Counted from the stretch's first letter, positions 26,796 through 36,098 are shown. The stretch is 64,000 bases of DNA from Microbacterium psychrotolerans (GCF_031085295.1 NZ_JAVFWO010000001.1:768400-832399), one strand, 5' to 3'. Translations and numbers: made by a program. Notes: a model not told the origin generated them from the letters alone.

Positions 26796-28218
26796 CGCCT
26801 TCCCGCGGCGCACGCGGTCGCGGCGTCGCCGCGGCCGCGCCTTCGTCGTGACGTTCGGGGTCGTGGTGGGCCTGCTCGCGGTGCTCGGCCTGGCCGGGGC
26901 GGCGGCGAGCGTCGCGCAGGGGCCGCGGGTCACCGACGCGTACGTGGACCCCGCGGCCGCGGCGGCGGCATCCGGTTCCCGTCTCATCGTGACGACCACC
27001 CAGTCGCTCGCCGATATCGACGAGTCGCAGGTGACGATCACCCCGGCGACCCCGTTCGCCGTCGACACGTCGGGCCGGAGCGTCGGCGTGCGGTTCACGC
27101 TGCCGCTCTGGGACGACACCGAGTACACCGTCACCATCGACGGCGTCGCCTCCCTCGGGGGAGGGCCGACCGCGACCATCACCGAGAGCTTCCGCACGCC
27201 GCCGGCCGAGGTGTTCCTGCTGCAGCGCGGCACGAACGACGGCGACCTGATCTATCGCACCGACCTGACCGGTCAGAACGCCGTGCCGGTGTTCCGGCAC
27301 CCCCACATCGAGGACTTCCGCGAGACCGGCGCGCATCTCGTGGTGTCGGTGCGCACCGATGACGACAAGGCCGGGCTCATCGTCACCGACCTCGACGGCG
27401 AGCATGCGCGCGAGCTGCCACTGCCGGTCGAAGAGGGCGGTGACGGGTACGTGTCGAACCTGCAGAGCGCCGACCGGGGTGAGCGCATCGGCTACACCTT
27501 CTCGGACGCCCACCTCGACGCCGACTCCGGCCGCGAGAGCCGCCTGTTCACTGCCTCGCTCGGAGACCCCGACGCCGACCCGGTAGCCATCGAGATCGAA
27601 GGCGCCGACCCCCGCGTTGCGGAGTGGCGGTTCGTGCCCGACACAGACAGCATCCTGCTGCTCTCGTTCGACGGCTCGCTGATGCTGACCGGATCGGATG
27701 CCGCTGCCGGCGCCCCGACCGCATTGGGCGCGGCGATCGCCATCGACGGCATCGCGCGCGGGTCGAGCGAGGCCGTCGTCGACCGGGTCGACCAGTCCTC
27801 CGTCATCGACCTCACCGACGCGAGCGAGCAGCAGCTCGTGACCCCCGACGTCGACCTCGGCGGCACGAGCTCGGTGACGCCGCTCCCCGACGGCTCGACG
27901 ATCCGGACTGCGGCGGTGCTCGACGGCGACGGGATGCCGACCGGGCGCACGTCCGTCGCCCGCGTCGGCCCCGAAGGTGCGACGACCATGCTCACCGAGA
28001 TCGGCGAGACGGATGCCGTGATCCAGGTCTGCGTGTCACCCAGCGCGCGGTACGTCGCACTGCTGGTGGCGCCCGACGCAGTCTCGAACGCGTACGACAC
28101 CTACCAGCTGCCGCTTCCCGCACAGCCCGAGACGCGCATCCTCCAGGTCGCGGACGGCGAACCGGTCGTCGCCTTGAACGGCGCCGCGATCTCGTGGTGC
28201 CAGGTGCCGCCCCGCTGA
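26785..28218 (+). CDS. Exported protein of unknown function in the zinc cluster (Ig-like plus beta-propeller)
   Basis: A 477-residue protein. A very basic N terminus (RRTRSRRRRGR) precedes one hydrophobic segment (about 21-44), so it is either anchored or exported. Residues 48-137 look like a bacterial Ig-like/Big_5 domain (TPFAVDTSGRSVGVRFTLPL). From about residue 145 there are repeated strand pairs such as VFLLQRGTNDGDLIYRTDL and SILLLSFDGSLML, consistent with a six- or seven-bladed beta-propeller. I know no function for it. It overlaps the TIGR03943 gene by 11 bases and is therefore the last member of the zinc cluster. A zinc-related extracellular role is inference from position only. Confidence 0.75.
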   Translation: MSTDAFPRRTRSRRRRGRAFVVTFGVVVGLLAVLGLAGAAASVAQGPRVTDAYVDPAAAAAASGSRLIVTTTQSLADIDESQVTITPATPFAVDTSGRSVGVRFTLPLWDDTEYTVTIDGVASLGGGPTATITESFRTPPAEVFLLQRGTNDGDLIYRTDLTGQNAVPVFRHPHIEDFRETGAHLVVSVRTDDDKAGLIVTDLDGEHARELPLPVEEGGDGYVSNLQSADRGERIGYTFSDAHLDADSGRESRLFTASLGDPDADPVAIEIEGADPRVAEWRFVPDTDSILLLSFDGSLMLTGSDAAAGAPTALGAAIAIDGIARGSSEAVVDRVDQSSVIDLTDASEQQLVTPDVDLGGTSSVTPLPDGSTIRTAAVLDGDGMPTGRTSVARVGPEGATTMLTEIGETDAVIQVCVSPSARYVALLVAPDAVSNAYDTYQLPLPAQPETRILQVADGEPVVALNGAAISWCQVPPR

Positions 28219-28222
28219 CGCC

Positions 28223-28305
28223 CTTCGACGAGCACAGCGGGCCGGAGCTCAGGGACCGGGCGGGCCGGAGTTCAGGGACCGGGCGGCCGCCGTTCAGGGT
28301 CCGGG
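28223..28305. repeat. Interspersed repeat followed by three 23-bp tandem units
   Basis: After a CTTCGAC-type repeat copy (28223-28245) come three head-to-tail units, 28238-28260, 28261-28283 and 28284-28305, starting CGGGCCGGAG, CGGGCCGGAG and CGGCCGCCG; each contains TTCAGGG or CTCAGGG. The third unit runs into the MFS gene and supplies its stop codon. They occupy the gap between two convergent genes and may act as a transcription barrier. Confidence 0.7.
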
Positions 28306-29925
28306 TGCGCCGGACGCGGACTCCTTCGGCGCGGCCGGCACCGGGATCCTCGAGGGCAGGCCGGTCGACAGCAGGAGCGCGAGCACTGTCAGCGCGAACA
28401 CGAAGAACAACGACTGGCGGAGCGACTCGACCTGCGTGTCGGCGTAGAGCCGGGCGACCTCGGTCGCGGCGTCGGGGTCGGCTCCGGCATCCGTCAAGAG
28501 ATCCTCGGCCTGCTGCTGGGAGATGACGGGCGCGCCCTTCGACGCGCTGGCGACGACCTGTTCCCGCACGTCGTCGGGAAGCGTCGTGCTCTGCTGGACC
28601 GCCCCGGTGAACCCCGAGGTCAGCAGCAGGATGAAGACGGATCCGACGATCGCCGTGCCGAACGACGAGCCGAGGTTCTGGAAGGTGCCCTGCAGCCCGC
28701 CGACCTCGGACGTGTCGGACTGCTCCACGGCCGACATGTTGACGTTGCCGAGCTGCGAGGCGAGCAGCCCGAAGCCGGCGCCGACCACGAACATGCCGGT
28801 CGCGAACAGCCAGTCGGCGAGCTCCGGCTGCACGGCGACGAACACCAGCAGCACGCCGACGCCGAGCGTGAGCTGTCCGATGCGGCCGAGGTTGCGGGCG
28901 GAGCGGACCGTCGACAGCCGCGAGCCGAGCACTGAGAAGAGGATGAGCCCGAGAGAGAGCGGCAGGATCTTGAGGCCTGTCTGCAGGGCGTCGAAGCCGA
29001 GGATCGTCTGCAGGTACACCGGGATGACGAAGAAGAGCGCGGCGATCGCGAAGTACTGCGCCATGAACATCGTGAGGCCGCTGCGCAGCGCCGGGTTGCG
29101 GAGCAGGCTGACCTTGAGGAGCGGCACCCGTCCGGTGCGCTCGAGCTGCTGCTGGCGTTTCACGAACAGCCACAGCACGACGAGCGACAGCAGGATCATG
29201 TAGGCGACGGGCGAGATGCCGAGCGGGGCGAACGGCTGGCCATTGATCACGGGGGGATCCAGCGGCACGAACCAGCCCCACGTCTTGCTCTGCAGGATGC
29301 CGTACACGAGGAGCGCGAGGCCCAGGGCCGACAGCACGACGCTCAGCAGGTCGATGCGCAGCGTGCGGTCGCCGGGGACGTCCTTGATGCGCCCCGACAC
29401 GATCAGCACGAGCGTCATCACGATCGCCTCGGCGACGAAGACGTAGCGCCAGGAGGAGTACGTGGTCACGAGCCCGCCGATGAGCGGACCGGCCGCCGCG
29501 GCCCCGCCGGTGACGGCGCCGAGCACCGCGAACGCGACGACGCGGGCGCGGCCCTCGTAGTTGATCGCCGCGAGGGCGGCGATGGCCGGGATCACGAGCA
29601 CCGCGCCGAGGCCCTCGACGAGCGACCACCCGATCATGAGGACGGTGAGGTTGGGGCTCAACGCGGTCGTCAGCGAGCCGATGCCGTAGACGACGGATCC
29701 GATCCGGAACGCGAGACTGCGCCCCCAGCGGTCACCGAGCTTGCCGCCGGTGAGCATGAACGCCGCCATGGTGAGCGCGTAGAAGGTGATGGCGGCCTGC
29801 ATGCCCGAGATGTCGGTGCCGAGGTCGGACGCGACGGTCGAGATCGAGACGTTCATCACCGTGCTGTCGAGCACCATGATGAACTGCGAGACGCTCAGCA
29901 GGACGAGTGCGAACCAGTTCCCCAT
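28294..29925 (-). CDS. MFS drug:proton antiporter, DHA2 (14-TMS) family
   Basis: A 543-residue major facilitator with about 14 hydrophobic segments. Motif A is GGKLGDRWGRS, motif C is in the fifth helix, and the N terminus LSVSQFIMVLDSTVMNVSIS is typical of QacA/EmrB-like DHA2 exporters. The late extracellular loop (about 425-485, LPDDVREQVV and QQAEDLLTDAG) is common in actinobacterial members. Substrates cannot be predicted. ATG 29925 is six bases after a -10-like TACTGT on the minus strand, suggesting a leaderless mRNA. It diverges from the glycosylase gene. The last codons and the stop derive from a tandem repeat shared with the intergenic gap. Confidence 0.9.
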   Translation of the reverse strand: MGNWFALVLLSVSQFIMVLDSTVMNVSISTVASDLGTDISGMQAAITFYALTMAAFMLTGGKLGDRWGRSLAFRIGSVVYGIGSLTTALSPNLTVLMIGWSLVEGLGAVLVIPAIAALAAINYEGRARVVAFAVLGAVTGGAAAAGPLIGGLVTTYSSWRYVFVAEAIVMTLVLIVSGRIKDVPGDRTLRIDLLSVVLSALGLALLVYGILQSKTWGWFVPLDPPVINGQPFAPLGISPVAYMILLSLVVLWLFVKRQQQLERTGRVPLLKVSLLRNPALRSGLTMFMAQYFAIAALFFVIPVYLQTILGFDALQTGLKILPLSLGLILFSVLGSRLSTVRSARNLGRIGQLTLGVGVLLVFVAVQPELADWLFATGMFVVGAGFGLLASQLGNVNMSAVEQSDTSEVGGLQGTFQNLGSSFGTAIVGSVFILLLTSGFTGAVQQSTTLPDDVREQVVASASKGAPVISQQQAEDLLTDAGADPDAATEVARLYADTQVESLRQSLFFVFALTVLALLLSTGLPSRIPVPAAPKESASGAPGP

Positions 29926-29999
29926 GCGCGAACAGTACTGCCCGCGGCGACCCCGGCGAGACCGCCGGGCACCTGACGCGCGGACGTAGACTCGGCGGC

Positions 30000-30677
30000 A
30001 TGGTGCGGCACCTCTGGCGAGCGGCGACCCGCGCCGACCTGCAGGGCCTTCCCGCCGACGTCGCGCCGGGCCTGCTCGGCGCCCGGCTCACGACCGTGGT
30101 CGAGGGCGAGACGGTGGTGGTGCGGCTCACCGAGGTCGAGGCGTACCACGGCCGCGGCACGGGCACGGTGCCCGACCCCGGCTCGCATGCGCGCATGGGG
30201 CCGACGCCGCGGAACGCCACCATGTGGGGCGAGCCCGGCCACCTGTACGTCTACCTCAGCCACGGCATCCACTCGTGCGTCAACGTGGTGTGCGGTCCCG
30301 ACGGGATCGCCGGCGGAGTGCTGCTGCGGGCGGGGCAGGTGATGGAGGGGACGGATGCCGCCGCTCGCCGTCGTCCGGCCGCCCGCACGCCGCGCGACCT
30401 CGCGCGCGGACCCGGCCGGCTGGGCGACGCCGTGGGGCTCCGGCATCCCGTGCACGACGGCATCGACGCGATCATGGGCACGCCGCATCACGGCGCGGTC
30501 GCGCGCCTCGAGCTGCTCGCGGAACCGCTCGCCGAGGTGGCGTCAGGCCCGAGAGTGGGCGTTGCGGGCATCGCCGGCACCGCCGAGTTCCCGTGGCGGT
30601 ACTGGATTCCGGGAGACCCCACCGTGTCGCCCTTCCGATGGGGGCGCGGCGCGCGCGAGGTCAGCGAAGCGATGTGA
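30000..30677 (+). CDS. 3-methyladenine DNA glycosylase (AAG/MPG family)
   Basis: A 225-residue AAG-type glycosylase that removes alkylated purines from DNA. The family shows GLLGARL, the catalytic Glu in TEVEAYHG, the intercalating-loop region near PTPRNATMWGEPGHLYVYLSHGIH, and the late LARGPGRLGDAVGL. Actinobacterial versions are about 200-225 residues, so length is normal. ATG 30000 follows TAGACT (29987-29992) by exactly seven bases, so it appears leaderless. Its 3' end overlaps the convergent giant membrane protein gene by 17 bases. Confidence 0.92.
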   Translation: MVRHLWRAATRADLQGLPADVAPGLLGARLTTVVEGETVVVRLTEVEAYHGRGTGTVPDPGSHARMGPTPRNATMWGEPGHLYVYLSHGIHSCVNVVCGPDGIAGGVLLRAGQVMEGTDAAARRRPAARTPRDLARGPGRLGDAVGLRHPVHDGIDAIMGTPHHGAVARLELLAEPLAEVASGPRVGVAGIAGTAEFPWRYWIPGDPTVSPFRWGRGAREVSEAM

Positions 30678-33600
30678 CGGCCGTGATGGCCTTCCGCAGC
30701 TGCTGGACCCGGCGCTCGTAGCGCGCCGCGATGAAGATCAGCACGGCGCCTCCGATCCCGAGCCACAGCCACCACGGCACCGCGACGTACGACGTCGAGA
30801 TCCACGGCCACAGCTGCGCGATTCCGTGCACGAGCACCACGGCCGACCCCAGCACGAGCGGCGCCTGCAGCGCGAAGACCGCTCCGACGACCACCAGGCC
30901 GACGGCCACGACGCCGAGCGCGACGATCCGCCACAGCTCGGCCTCGCCGAAGAAGTCGTAGAGCAGCGACGGCAGCAGCAGCAGCGCGAGCCACGGACCG
31001 AGCGCGGGCCAGGTCCGCGATTCCGGCCGGCGCACCAGCGTGCGGGCACCGTAGGCGATGCCGCCGACGGCAGCCGGCACCGTCACGAGCTCCACCGGGT
31101 CGACCCCGAAGGCGAAGAACGCCAGCACGCCGAAGACGGCGGCGGTCAGGGCCGCGATGACGGCGGGCGCGGCTCCCAGCCGGCCGCGCCGGACGGCGCC
31201 GACGTACGCGGCCGCGGTCAGGATCGTCATGGTGGTCGCCGTCCGCACCTCGTCCAGGCCGATGCTCGTCGCGAGCAGTGTCAGCTCAGCCGCCCCGACG
31301 AGCACCGTGGCGACGGCGAGGCCGGTGCCGACGGTGATGTCCACGCGCCGCGACGTCGTGGCGCGCATCGCGGCGATGGCGACCGCCACCGCGATCCCGG
31401 CGGCCGCGGTCACCCACAGGTCCGCTTCGAAGCCCGGATCGCCGGCGACGGCGAGGAAGCGGACGCCGCAGCCGACGGCCGCGACGACGAGCCCGCCGAC
31501 GGCGAGCACGGCGCCCAGGGCGGCCCACCGCCGGAGCCCGAGGACGGCAGCCCCCGCCACGGCGGCCACGCCCGCGATCGCCACGGTCACCGCGACGGCC
31601 GCCGGGTCGTCCCCGGCACGCAGCAGAGTGGTCGTGGCGAGCAGGACGACGCCCCCGGCAGCGAGCCCGGCCGCGAGGCGGGCCTCGGCGAAGGTGACGG
31701 CGGTCGCGGTGAGACTGACCGCGACGACGACCGCGCCCACCGCCGCCGTGGCGGCGGCCGCGTCACCGAGGTCGAACCACGGATCGATGAGCACGCGCAC
31801 GCCCATCGCGAGCGCGGCACCGGTGAGGATCAGCGCTGACGGCACCCGCACCCGCCACGCGTCGGGGATCGGAGTGAGGGAGATCGCGACCGCGGCGATC
31901 AGTGCGATGCCGATGAGCAGCCAGACCCGCGCGGGCTCGGCCGCCACGAGGAGGCTGGGCACGGTGGCGAGTACCAGCGCGGCGCACCACACGTACTGCT
32001 CGCCGGCCGGCCACGCCGACCCCGCCCTGCGGTGCCGCCGCGCCGCCAGCACGGCTCCGAGCCCGCACGCCGCGGCGACGGGCAGCGTGGCGAACTCGAT
32101 CTCCCCGGTGCCGCCGGCGAGTACCGACACCGCTGCGACGGTGATGGCGCCGGTCAGCGCGGTCCACCTGGTCGCGCGGGCGAACGGCGCTCGCCCGATC
32201 GCGGCGGAGGCGAGGTGCGCGGCGAGCAGCACCGCGAGCGCGCCGGTCACGACGGCGCCGTGCCCGACGGAGCCGAGCACCATGAGCGATGCCACCCCGA
32301 GCGCGATCGGCGGCAGCGCGACCGCATACCCGCGCGACGACATCCGCTCCGGACGTGCGCCCGCGAACCCCACGCCCGAGGCGTACGCGACGGCGACGAG
32401 GAGCGCGAGCCACGCCGTCTGCCACGGCCAGGCGCCCGGCGTCCACTCGATCGCGCGATCGACCGTGACGAGCCCGAGGGCGAGGAGGGCGACCACCGAG
32501 CCGACGACCGACGGCGGACGGATGCCGCGCATCGGCGGCGACGCGAGCAGCAGGCACATCGCCGCTGCGACCAGCGCGACGATCGTGCCGAACAGCGGCT
32601 CGTCCGCCGACGGCGACACCCCGGACATGCTCACCGCGACCCAGGTCATCGCGGCGGGCCAGACGAGGCCGACCATCAGGGCGACGCCGAGGGCGACGCT
32701 CGCTTCCGCGCGACGCCGCAGGCGTACGAGGATCGCGGCAAGGCCCGTCAGCACGACGGTCACCGGGATCGCGTACGCCTCGAGCGTGAATTCGGTGTCG
32801 GGGGTGCCGGCGCCGAGAAGCGTCCACCACGCCGCGCACGCCGCGACGACCGCCGGCCAGGCGAGAAGGCGCCGCAGCGCCGCGCCGACCGGGGCGCCGG
32901 GGCGTCGCGTGGCGAAGCGGTCGTCGGCCGGGTCGCTCGCGGCGGGTGCGGCCCAGCCTCTGGTGACGGATGCCGCGCCGCACGCGAGGGCGACCAGTGC
33001 GAGCAGTGCCCAGACGAGGTCGGGGGCGATGCCCCAGACGATGCACAGCCCCGTCAGCAGCGCGCCGAGATCGGCGGCGGTGCGTGCCCGGAGCGGGGCG
33101 ATAGTGGGCCCGTCCGGCGTGGCGGGGCCGTGGGCCCCGGCCAGCGCCGCGGCCGGAGTCGCCGGTGCAGCTGAGGCCGCCGGCGCACCCGAGGCCGCCG
33201 GTGCACCCGGGGCACCGGGCGCGAGCGCTCGGGCAGGTGCGAGCAGCGCGATCGCGGCGGTGGCGATGGTGACGAGCACCGGCCCCGCGGCCAGCACGAG
33301 CGTCGCCCATCCCTCGTCGCTCGCGCCTGCCATGTCGAGGGCGGAGTGTCCGAGCGACGCGATCGCCGGGGCGATGAGCAGGGCGGCGGCGGCCACCGCG
33401 TGTCCGCGCAGCCGCGTGCGGCCGACGGCGATGAGCGCCAGCAGCGCGAGGAGCGCGACGCCCCGCACCAGCCCGAGCAGCGGTTCGCCGACGGCGGCGA
33501 CGGTGGCCGCGGTCGCGGCATCCGTCGCCACGTCGTCGGCCGCCGCGACCAGCGTCCACACCAGCGTCGACGTCGTGAGCGCGTAGCCCGCGACGGCGAG

Positions 33601-35853
33601 GCCGATGCGGCTCGCCGTGTCGATGCGCAGGAAGGCGGCCGCGGCGAGTGTCGCCAGGGCGACCCACTGCAGGAGCGCGAGGGCGACGGCGGGTCCCGAG
33701 CCGGTGAGGCCCGTGGCGGCGCCGAGGGCGGCGGGCGCGATGACCGCGGCCACGACGCCGACCCCGACGGGTGCCAGCGCGAGCGCGACGGCGAGCGGCC
33801 CGGCGGCGCGCCGGGCTGCGCGCAGCACGACCGGGTAGCCGGCTGCGACGGCCACGCCGATCAGCCAGAGCCAGGGGGTCGCGGTGCCCGCGGCGAACGC
33901 GGTGATCACGGCGATCGCACCCGCGATGCTGGAGCCCTCGAGCGGAAGAACCCGGGGTGCCGGTGCCCGACGGCGGGCGGGCTCGGTATGCGTGCCGTTC
34001 CTTGTCGGAGTCGCCGGAGCTCCGTCGACCGGTCCGGAGCCGCGCACCTCTCTCGCGGCGTGCGCAGTGGCGCGGGCGGCGCCGACGAGGCCTGCCACCG
34101 CGACGAGCAGGGCCGTCCCGACGAGCACCGCCGGGATGGCCGTCCGCGCGGCCGCCGCGAGCAGCAGCACCGCGACGACCACGGCGCGCAGGTCGCTCAG
34201 CACCGGCCGCCGGAGCGTGGGCGCGGCGAAGAGGAGTCCTGCCATCGCGACGGCCGCCGCCACTGCGATCACCGGCGCTGCGGGGGCTGAGACCGGGAGG
34301 GCGAAGGCGTCCGTGTGCCACAGGGTCCATCCCGATGCGACGGCGGACTGCGCCTGCAGCAGCCAGACGACGAGCGTTCCCGCGATCGAGCCCGCGCCGA
34401 TGACCGCGGCGGTGAGGGTGGCGGGAACCAGTGCATGCGACACTCCTCGCGCGCGTGCGACGTCCAGCGCGACCGCGGTCATCACCGCAAGGACCGGGCC
34501 GACGAACAGGGTGAACACCGGCTCGTCGAGACGCAGGGCGAGCTGCCAGCCCGCCAGGCCCACCGCGGCGGCCGCGACGCTCGAGGCGACGCCCGCGATC
34601 ACGACGGCTCCAGGGAGCGATGCGACGCCTGCGCGAGGATGCGCGGCCCACGAGTGCGCGGCCCCCAGCACCGCCACGAGAGCGCTGGACCACACGACCA
34701 CGGGGGCGGCCTCTCCGGTCGCCACCGCGGCAGTCACGGCAGCGGCGATCAACGAGCCGATCCCCGCCAGCGCCAGGATGAGACGCTCGGGCGCGCCGGC
34801 CGCACCGCTCCTCGCCGCCGACCACGGCGCGGGCAGCGCGTGGGCAAGGCCCCCGACGGCCGCGCCGAGGAATCCCGCGGTCACCGCCTCCGGGATCGGG
34901 AGGTCGACCAGACCGCCGACGAGGAAGGCAACGCCCGCCGGCAGTGCGAGGGAGGCGGCGAGATCGGGGCCGCGCAAGCCGGAGATCCTCGCCCACAGCC
35001 GGCACACGACCGCGACGACGAGCGCCGCGACACCCGCGTAGACGGCGGCATCCGTGGAGCCCGCGCCGAACAGGTCGTTCGCCCGGACCGCCCAGGCATC
35101 CAGTGCGAGCAGGCCGACACCGAGCACGCCGATCGCCTCGGCCGTCGCACCGAGTTTGCGGCGCCGCAGCCACGAGGCGAGCAGGACCGTCGCGAGCGTG
35201 ATGCCGCCGATGATGAGCGCCCGTACCTCGAGGACCGCGACGAACCAGGCCAGCAGCAGGAAGAACACGGCGGCCACACCCACGAGCGAGACGCCCACGA
35301 TGAGCAGCAGCACCGGCACCGTGAGCCGGCGACGAGGCGCGGATGCCGTCACCCCGAGTGGCGCGGCGGGATCGGCCTCGCTCGGCGTCCACGCCGTCAC
35401 CGGCTCCGGCGCGACCGCCGGGGCGTCCGGCGCGGCGACGGGCTCGCGCGCGATGAACGGGTCCGCGACGGTCGATGGTCCGACGACGGTCGGCGGTGCG
35501 ACGACGGCCGGCGGTGCGACGGAGGGGCTCACTGTCGAGTCGACGAGGGTGCCGGCCGCCACGGGCTGCGGGGCTGCGGCATCCGTCAACTCCGCGTGCA
35601 CAGCACTCGGCGACGCCTCGGACGCCGAGGCGAGACGGATCTCGTCCATCAGCTGCTGTCGCGCGAGCTCGACCGACACGATCTGGCGGCCGAGCTCCAG
35701 CACACCCACGGCGCGCGGGTCGGTGAGCTCGAAGCCGCACGCCGGGCAGGTGGCCGCCGTGATGGCGGCGAAGCACGACGGACAGCGATGCGCGTCGGCG
35801 AGATCGAACGGCGACGCCGGCCACAACCGGGTCTCGCCAAGCGGCTCAGTCAT
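30661..35853 (-). CDS. Giant polytopic membrane protein with N-terminal zinc ribbon
   Basis: A protein of about 1730 residues with no obvious family name beyond other actinobacterial giant membrane proteins (SCO7613 C-terminal-type). Residues 22-42 form a zinc ribbon (CPSCFAAI, CPACGFEL). A coiled, disordered Pro/Ala/Val-rich region follows to about 165. From about 170 to the end, hydrophobic Ala/Val/Leu/Gly helices alternate with short loops, implying several dozen membrane spans, with soluble low-complexity linkers in the middle third. No ATPase, glycosyltransferase or transporter motif was seen. The start is ATG 35853 behind GAGAGGACG. It overlaps the glycosylase gene tail-to-tail. The frame is intact over 5.2 kb, so it is under selection. 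Confidence 0.8.
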   Translation of the reverse strand: MTEPLGETRLWPASPFDLADAHRCPSCFAAITAATCPACGFELTDPRAVGVLELGRQIVSVELARQQLMDEIRLASASEASPSAVHAELTDAAAPQPVAAGTLVDSTVSPSVAPPAVVAPPTVVGPSTVADPFIAREPVAAPDAPAVAPEPVTAWTPSEADPAAPLGVTASAPRRRLTVPVLLLIVGVSLVGVAAVFFLLLAWFVAVLEVRALIIGGITLATVLLASWLRRRKLGATAEAIGVLGVGLLALDAWAVRANDLFGAGSTDAAVYAGVAALVVAVVCRLWARISGLRGPDLAASLALPAGVAFLVGGLVDLPIPEAVTAGFLGAAVGGLAHALPAPWSAARSGAAGAPERLILALAGIGSLIAAAVTAAVATGEAAPVVVWSSALVAVLGAAHSWAAHPRAGVASLPGAVVIAGVASSVAAAAVGLAGWQLALRLDEPVFTLFVGPVLAVMTAVALDVARARGVSHALVPATLTAAVIGAGSIAGTLVVWLLQAQSAVASGWTLWHTDAFALPVSAPAAPVIAVAAAVAMAGLLFAAPTLRRPVLSDLRAVVVAVLLLAAAARTAIPAVLVGTALLVAVAGLVGAARATAHAAREVRGSGPVDGAPATPTRNGTHTEPARRRAPAPRVLPLEGSSIAGAIAVITAFAAGTATPWLWLIGVAVAAGYPVVLRAARRAAGPLAVALALAPVGVGVVAAVIAPAALGAATGLTGSGPAVALALLQWVALATLAAAAFLRIDTASRIGLAVAGYALTTSTLVWTLVAAADDVATDAATAATVAAVGEPLLGLVRGVALLALLALIAVGRTRLRGHAVAAAALLIAPAIASLGHSALDMAGASDEGWATLVLAAGPVLVTIATAAIALLAPARALAPGAPGAPAASGAPAASAAPATPAAALAGAHGPATPDGPTIAPLRARTAADLGALLTGLCIVWGIAPDLVWALLALVALACGAASVTRGWAAPAASDPADDRFATRRPGAPVGAALRRLLAWPAVVAACAAWWTLLGAGTPDTEFTLEAYAIPVTVVLTGLAAILVRLRRRAEASVALGVALMVGLVWPAAMTWVAVSMSGVSPSADEPLFGTIVALVAAAMCLLLASPPMRGIRPPSVVGSVVALLALGLVTVDRAIEWTPGAWPWQTAWLALLVAVAYASGVGFAGARPERMSSRGYAVALPPIALGVASLMVLGSVGHGAVVTGALAVLLAAHLASAAIGRAPFARATRWTALTGAITVAAVSVLAGGTGEIEFATLPVAAACGLGAVLAARRHRRAGSAWPAGEQYVWCAALVLATVPSLLVAAEPARVWLLIGIALIAAVAISLTPIPDAWRVRVPSALILTGAALAMGVRVLIDPWFDLGDAAAATAAVGAVVVAVSLTATAVTFAEARLAAGLAAGGVVLLATTTLLRAGDDPAAVAVTVAIAGVAAVAGAAVLGLRRWAALGAVLAVGGLVVAAVGCGVRFLAVAGDPGFEADLWVTAAAGIAVAVAIAAMRATTSRRVDITVGTGLAVATVLVGAAELTLLATSIGLDEVRTATTMTILTAAAYVGAVRRGRLGAAPAVIAALTAAVFGVLAFFAFGVDPVELVTVPAAVGGIAYGARTLVRRPESRTWPALGPWLALLLLPSLLYDFFGEAELWRIVALGVVAVGLVVVGAVFALQAPLVLGSAVVLVHGIAQLWPWISTSYVAVPWWLWLGIGGAVLIFIAARYERRVQQLRKAITAVTSLR

Positions 35854-36087
35854 CTGCGTCGTCCTCTCCCACGCCGGAATGACGAACATGCTCCACCAGC
35901 GGGAATCACGCGCGGCAGAGTTTGTAGACAACCGCAGGGGCCGTCGTCGTGCAGAAGGCTATCGTTGGACGAGCTGTCAGGATGGATTCCGGCAGGGGAA
36001 TACGTCGCTCCGGGGTCGAACCCCGTCGGCGGAGGGTGCCGCGGACGGCGCACATCGTGCGCGTCAAGCCCGACACGCCGTGCGTGC
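35854..36087. other. Intergenic stretch without a gene
   Basis: This stretch lies between the divergent giant membrane protein gene and rpmB. It holds the leftward ribosome binding site, a TTGT-AG-ACAA dyad at 35922-35931 that resembles a GntR-type half-site pair, and a short GGGG-TCGAA-CCCC hairpin at 36012-36024. No coding frame with support was found. Confidence 0.5.
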
Positions 36088-36093
36088 TAGACT
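36088..36093 (+). promoter_or_regulatory. Extended -10 promoter of rpmB-rpmG-rpsN
   Basis: TGC-TAGACT (hexamer 36088-36093) is the same -10 hexamer used by several genes in this window. No good -35 is visible. Transcription should start near 36100, leaving a leader of roughly 145 bases. Confidence 0.55.
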
Positions 36094-36098
36094 GTCTC

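Noticed and set aside
28238..28305. CRISPR or attachment-site repeats
   Set aside because: Contiguous 23-bp units without spacers, integrase or duplicated target.
31058..33586. Long plus-strand open frame opposite the giant membrane protein gene
   Set aside because: Its translation is Ala/Thr/Ser/Arg-rich low complexity with no family pattern, and the minus strand has a continuous membrane protein with a ribosome binding site. Long antisense frames are expected at this GC content.
36011..36025. CGGGGTCGAACCCCG, possible tRNA T-arm
   Set aside because: The loop lacks the TTCGANC form, and no anticodon or D arm or acceptor stem can be drawn around it. Treated as a short hairpin.
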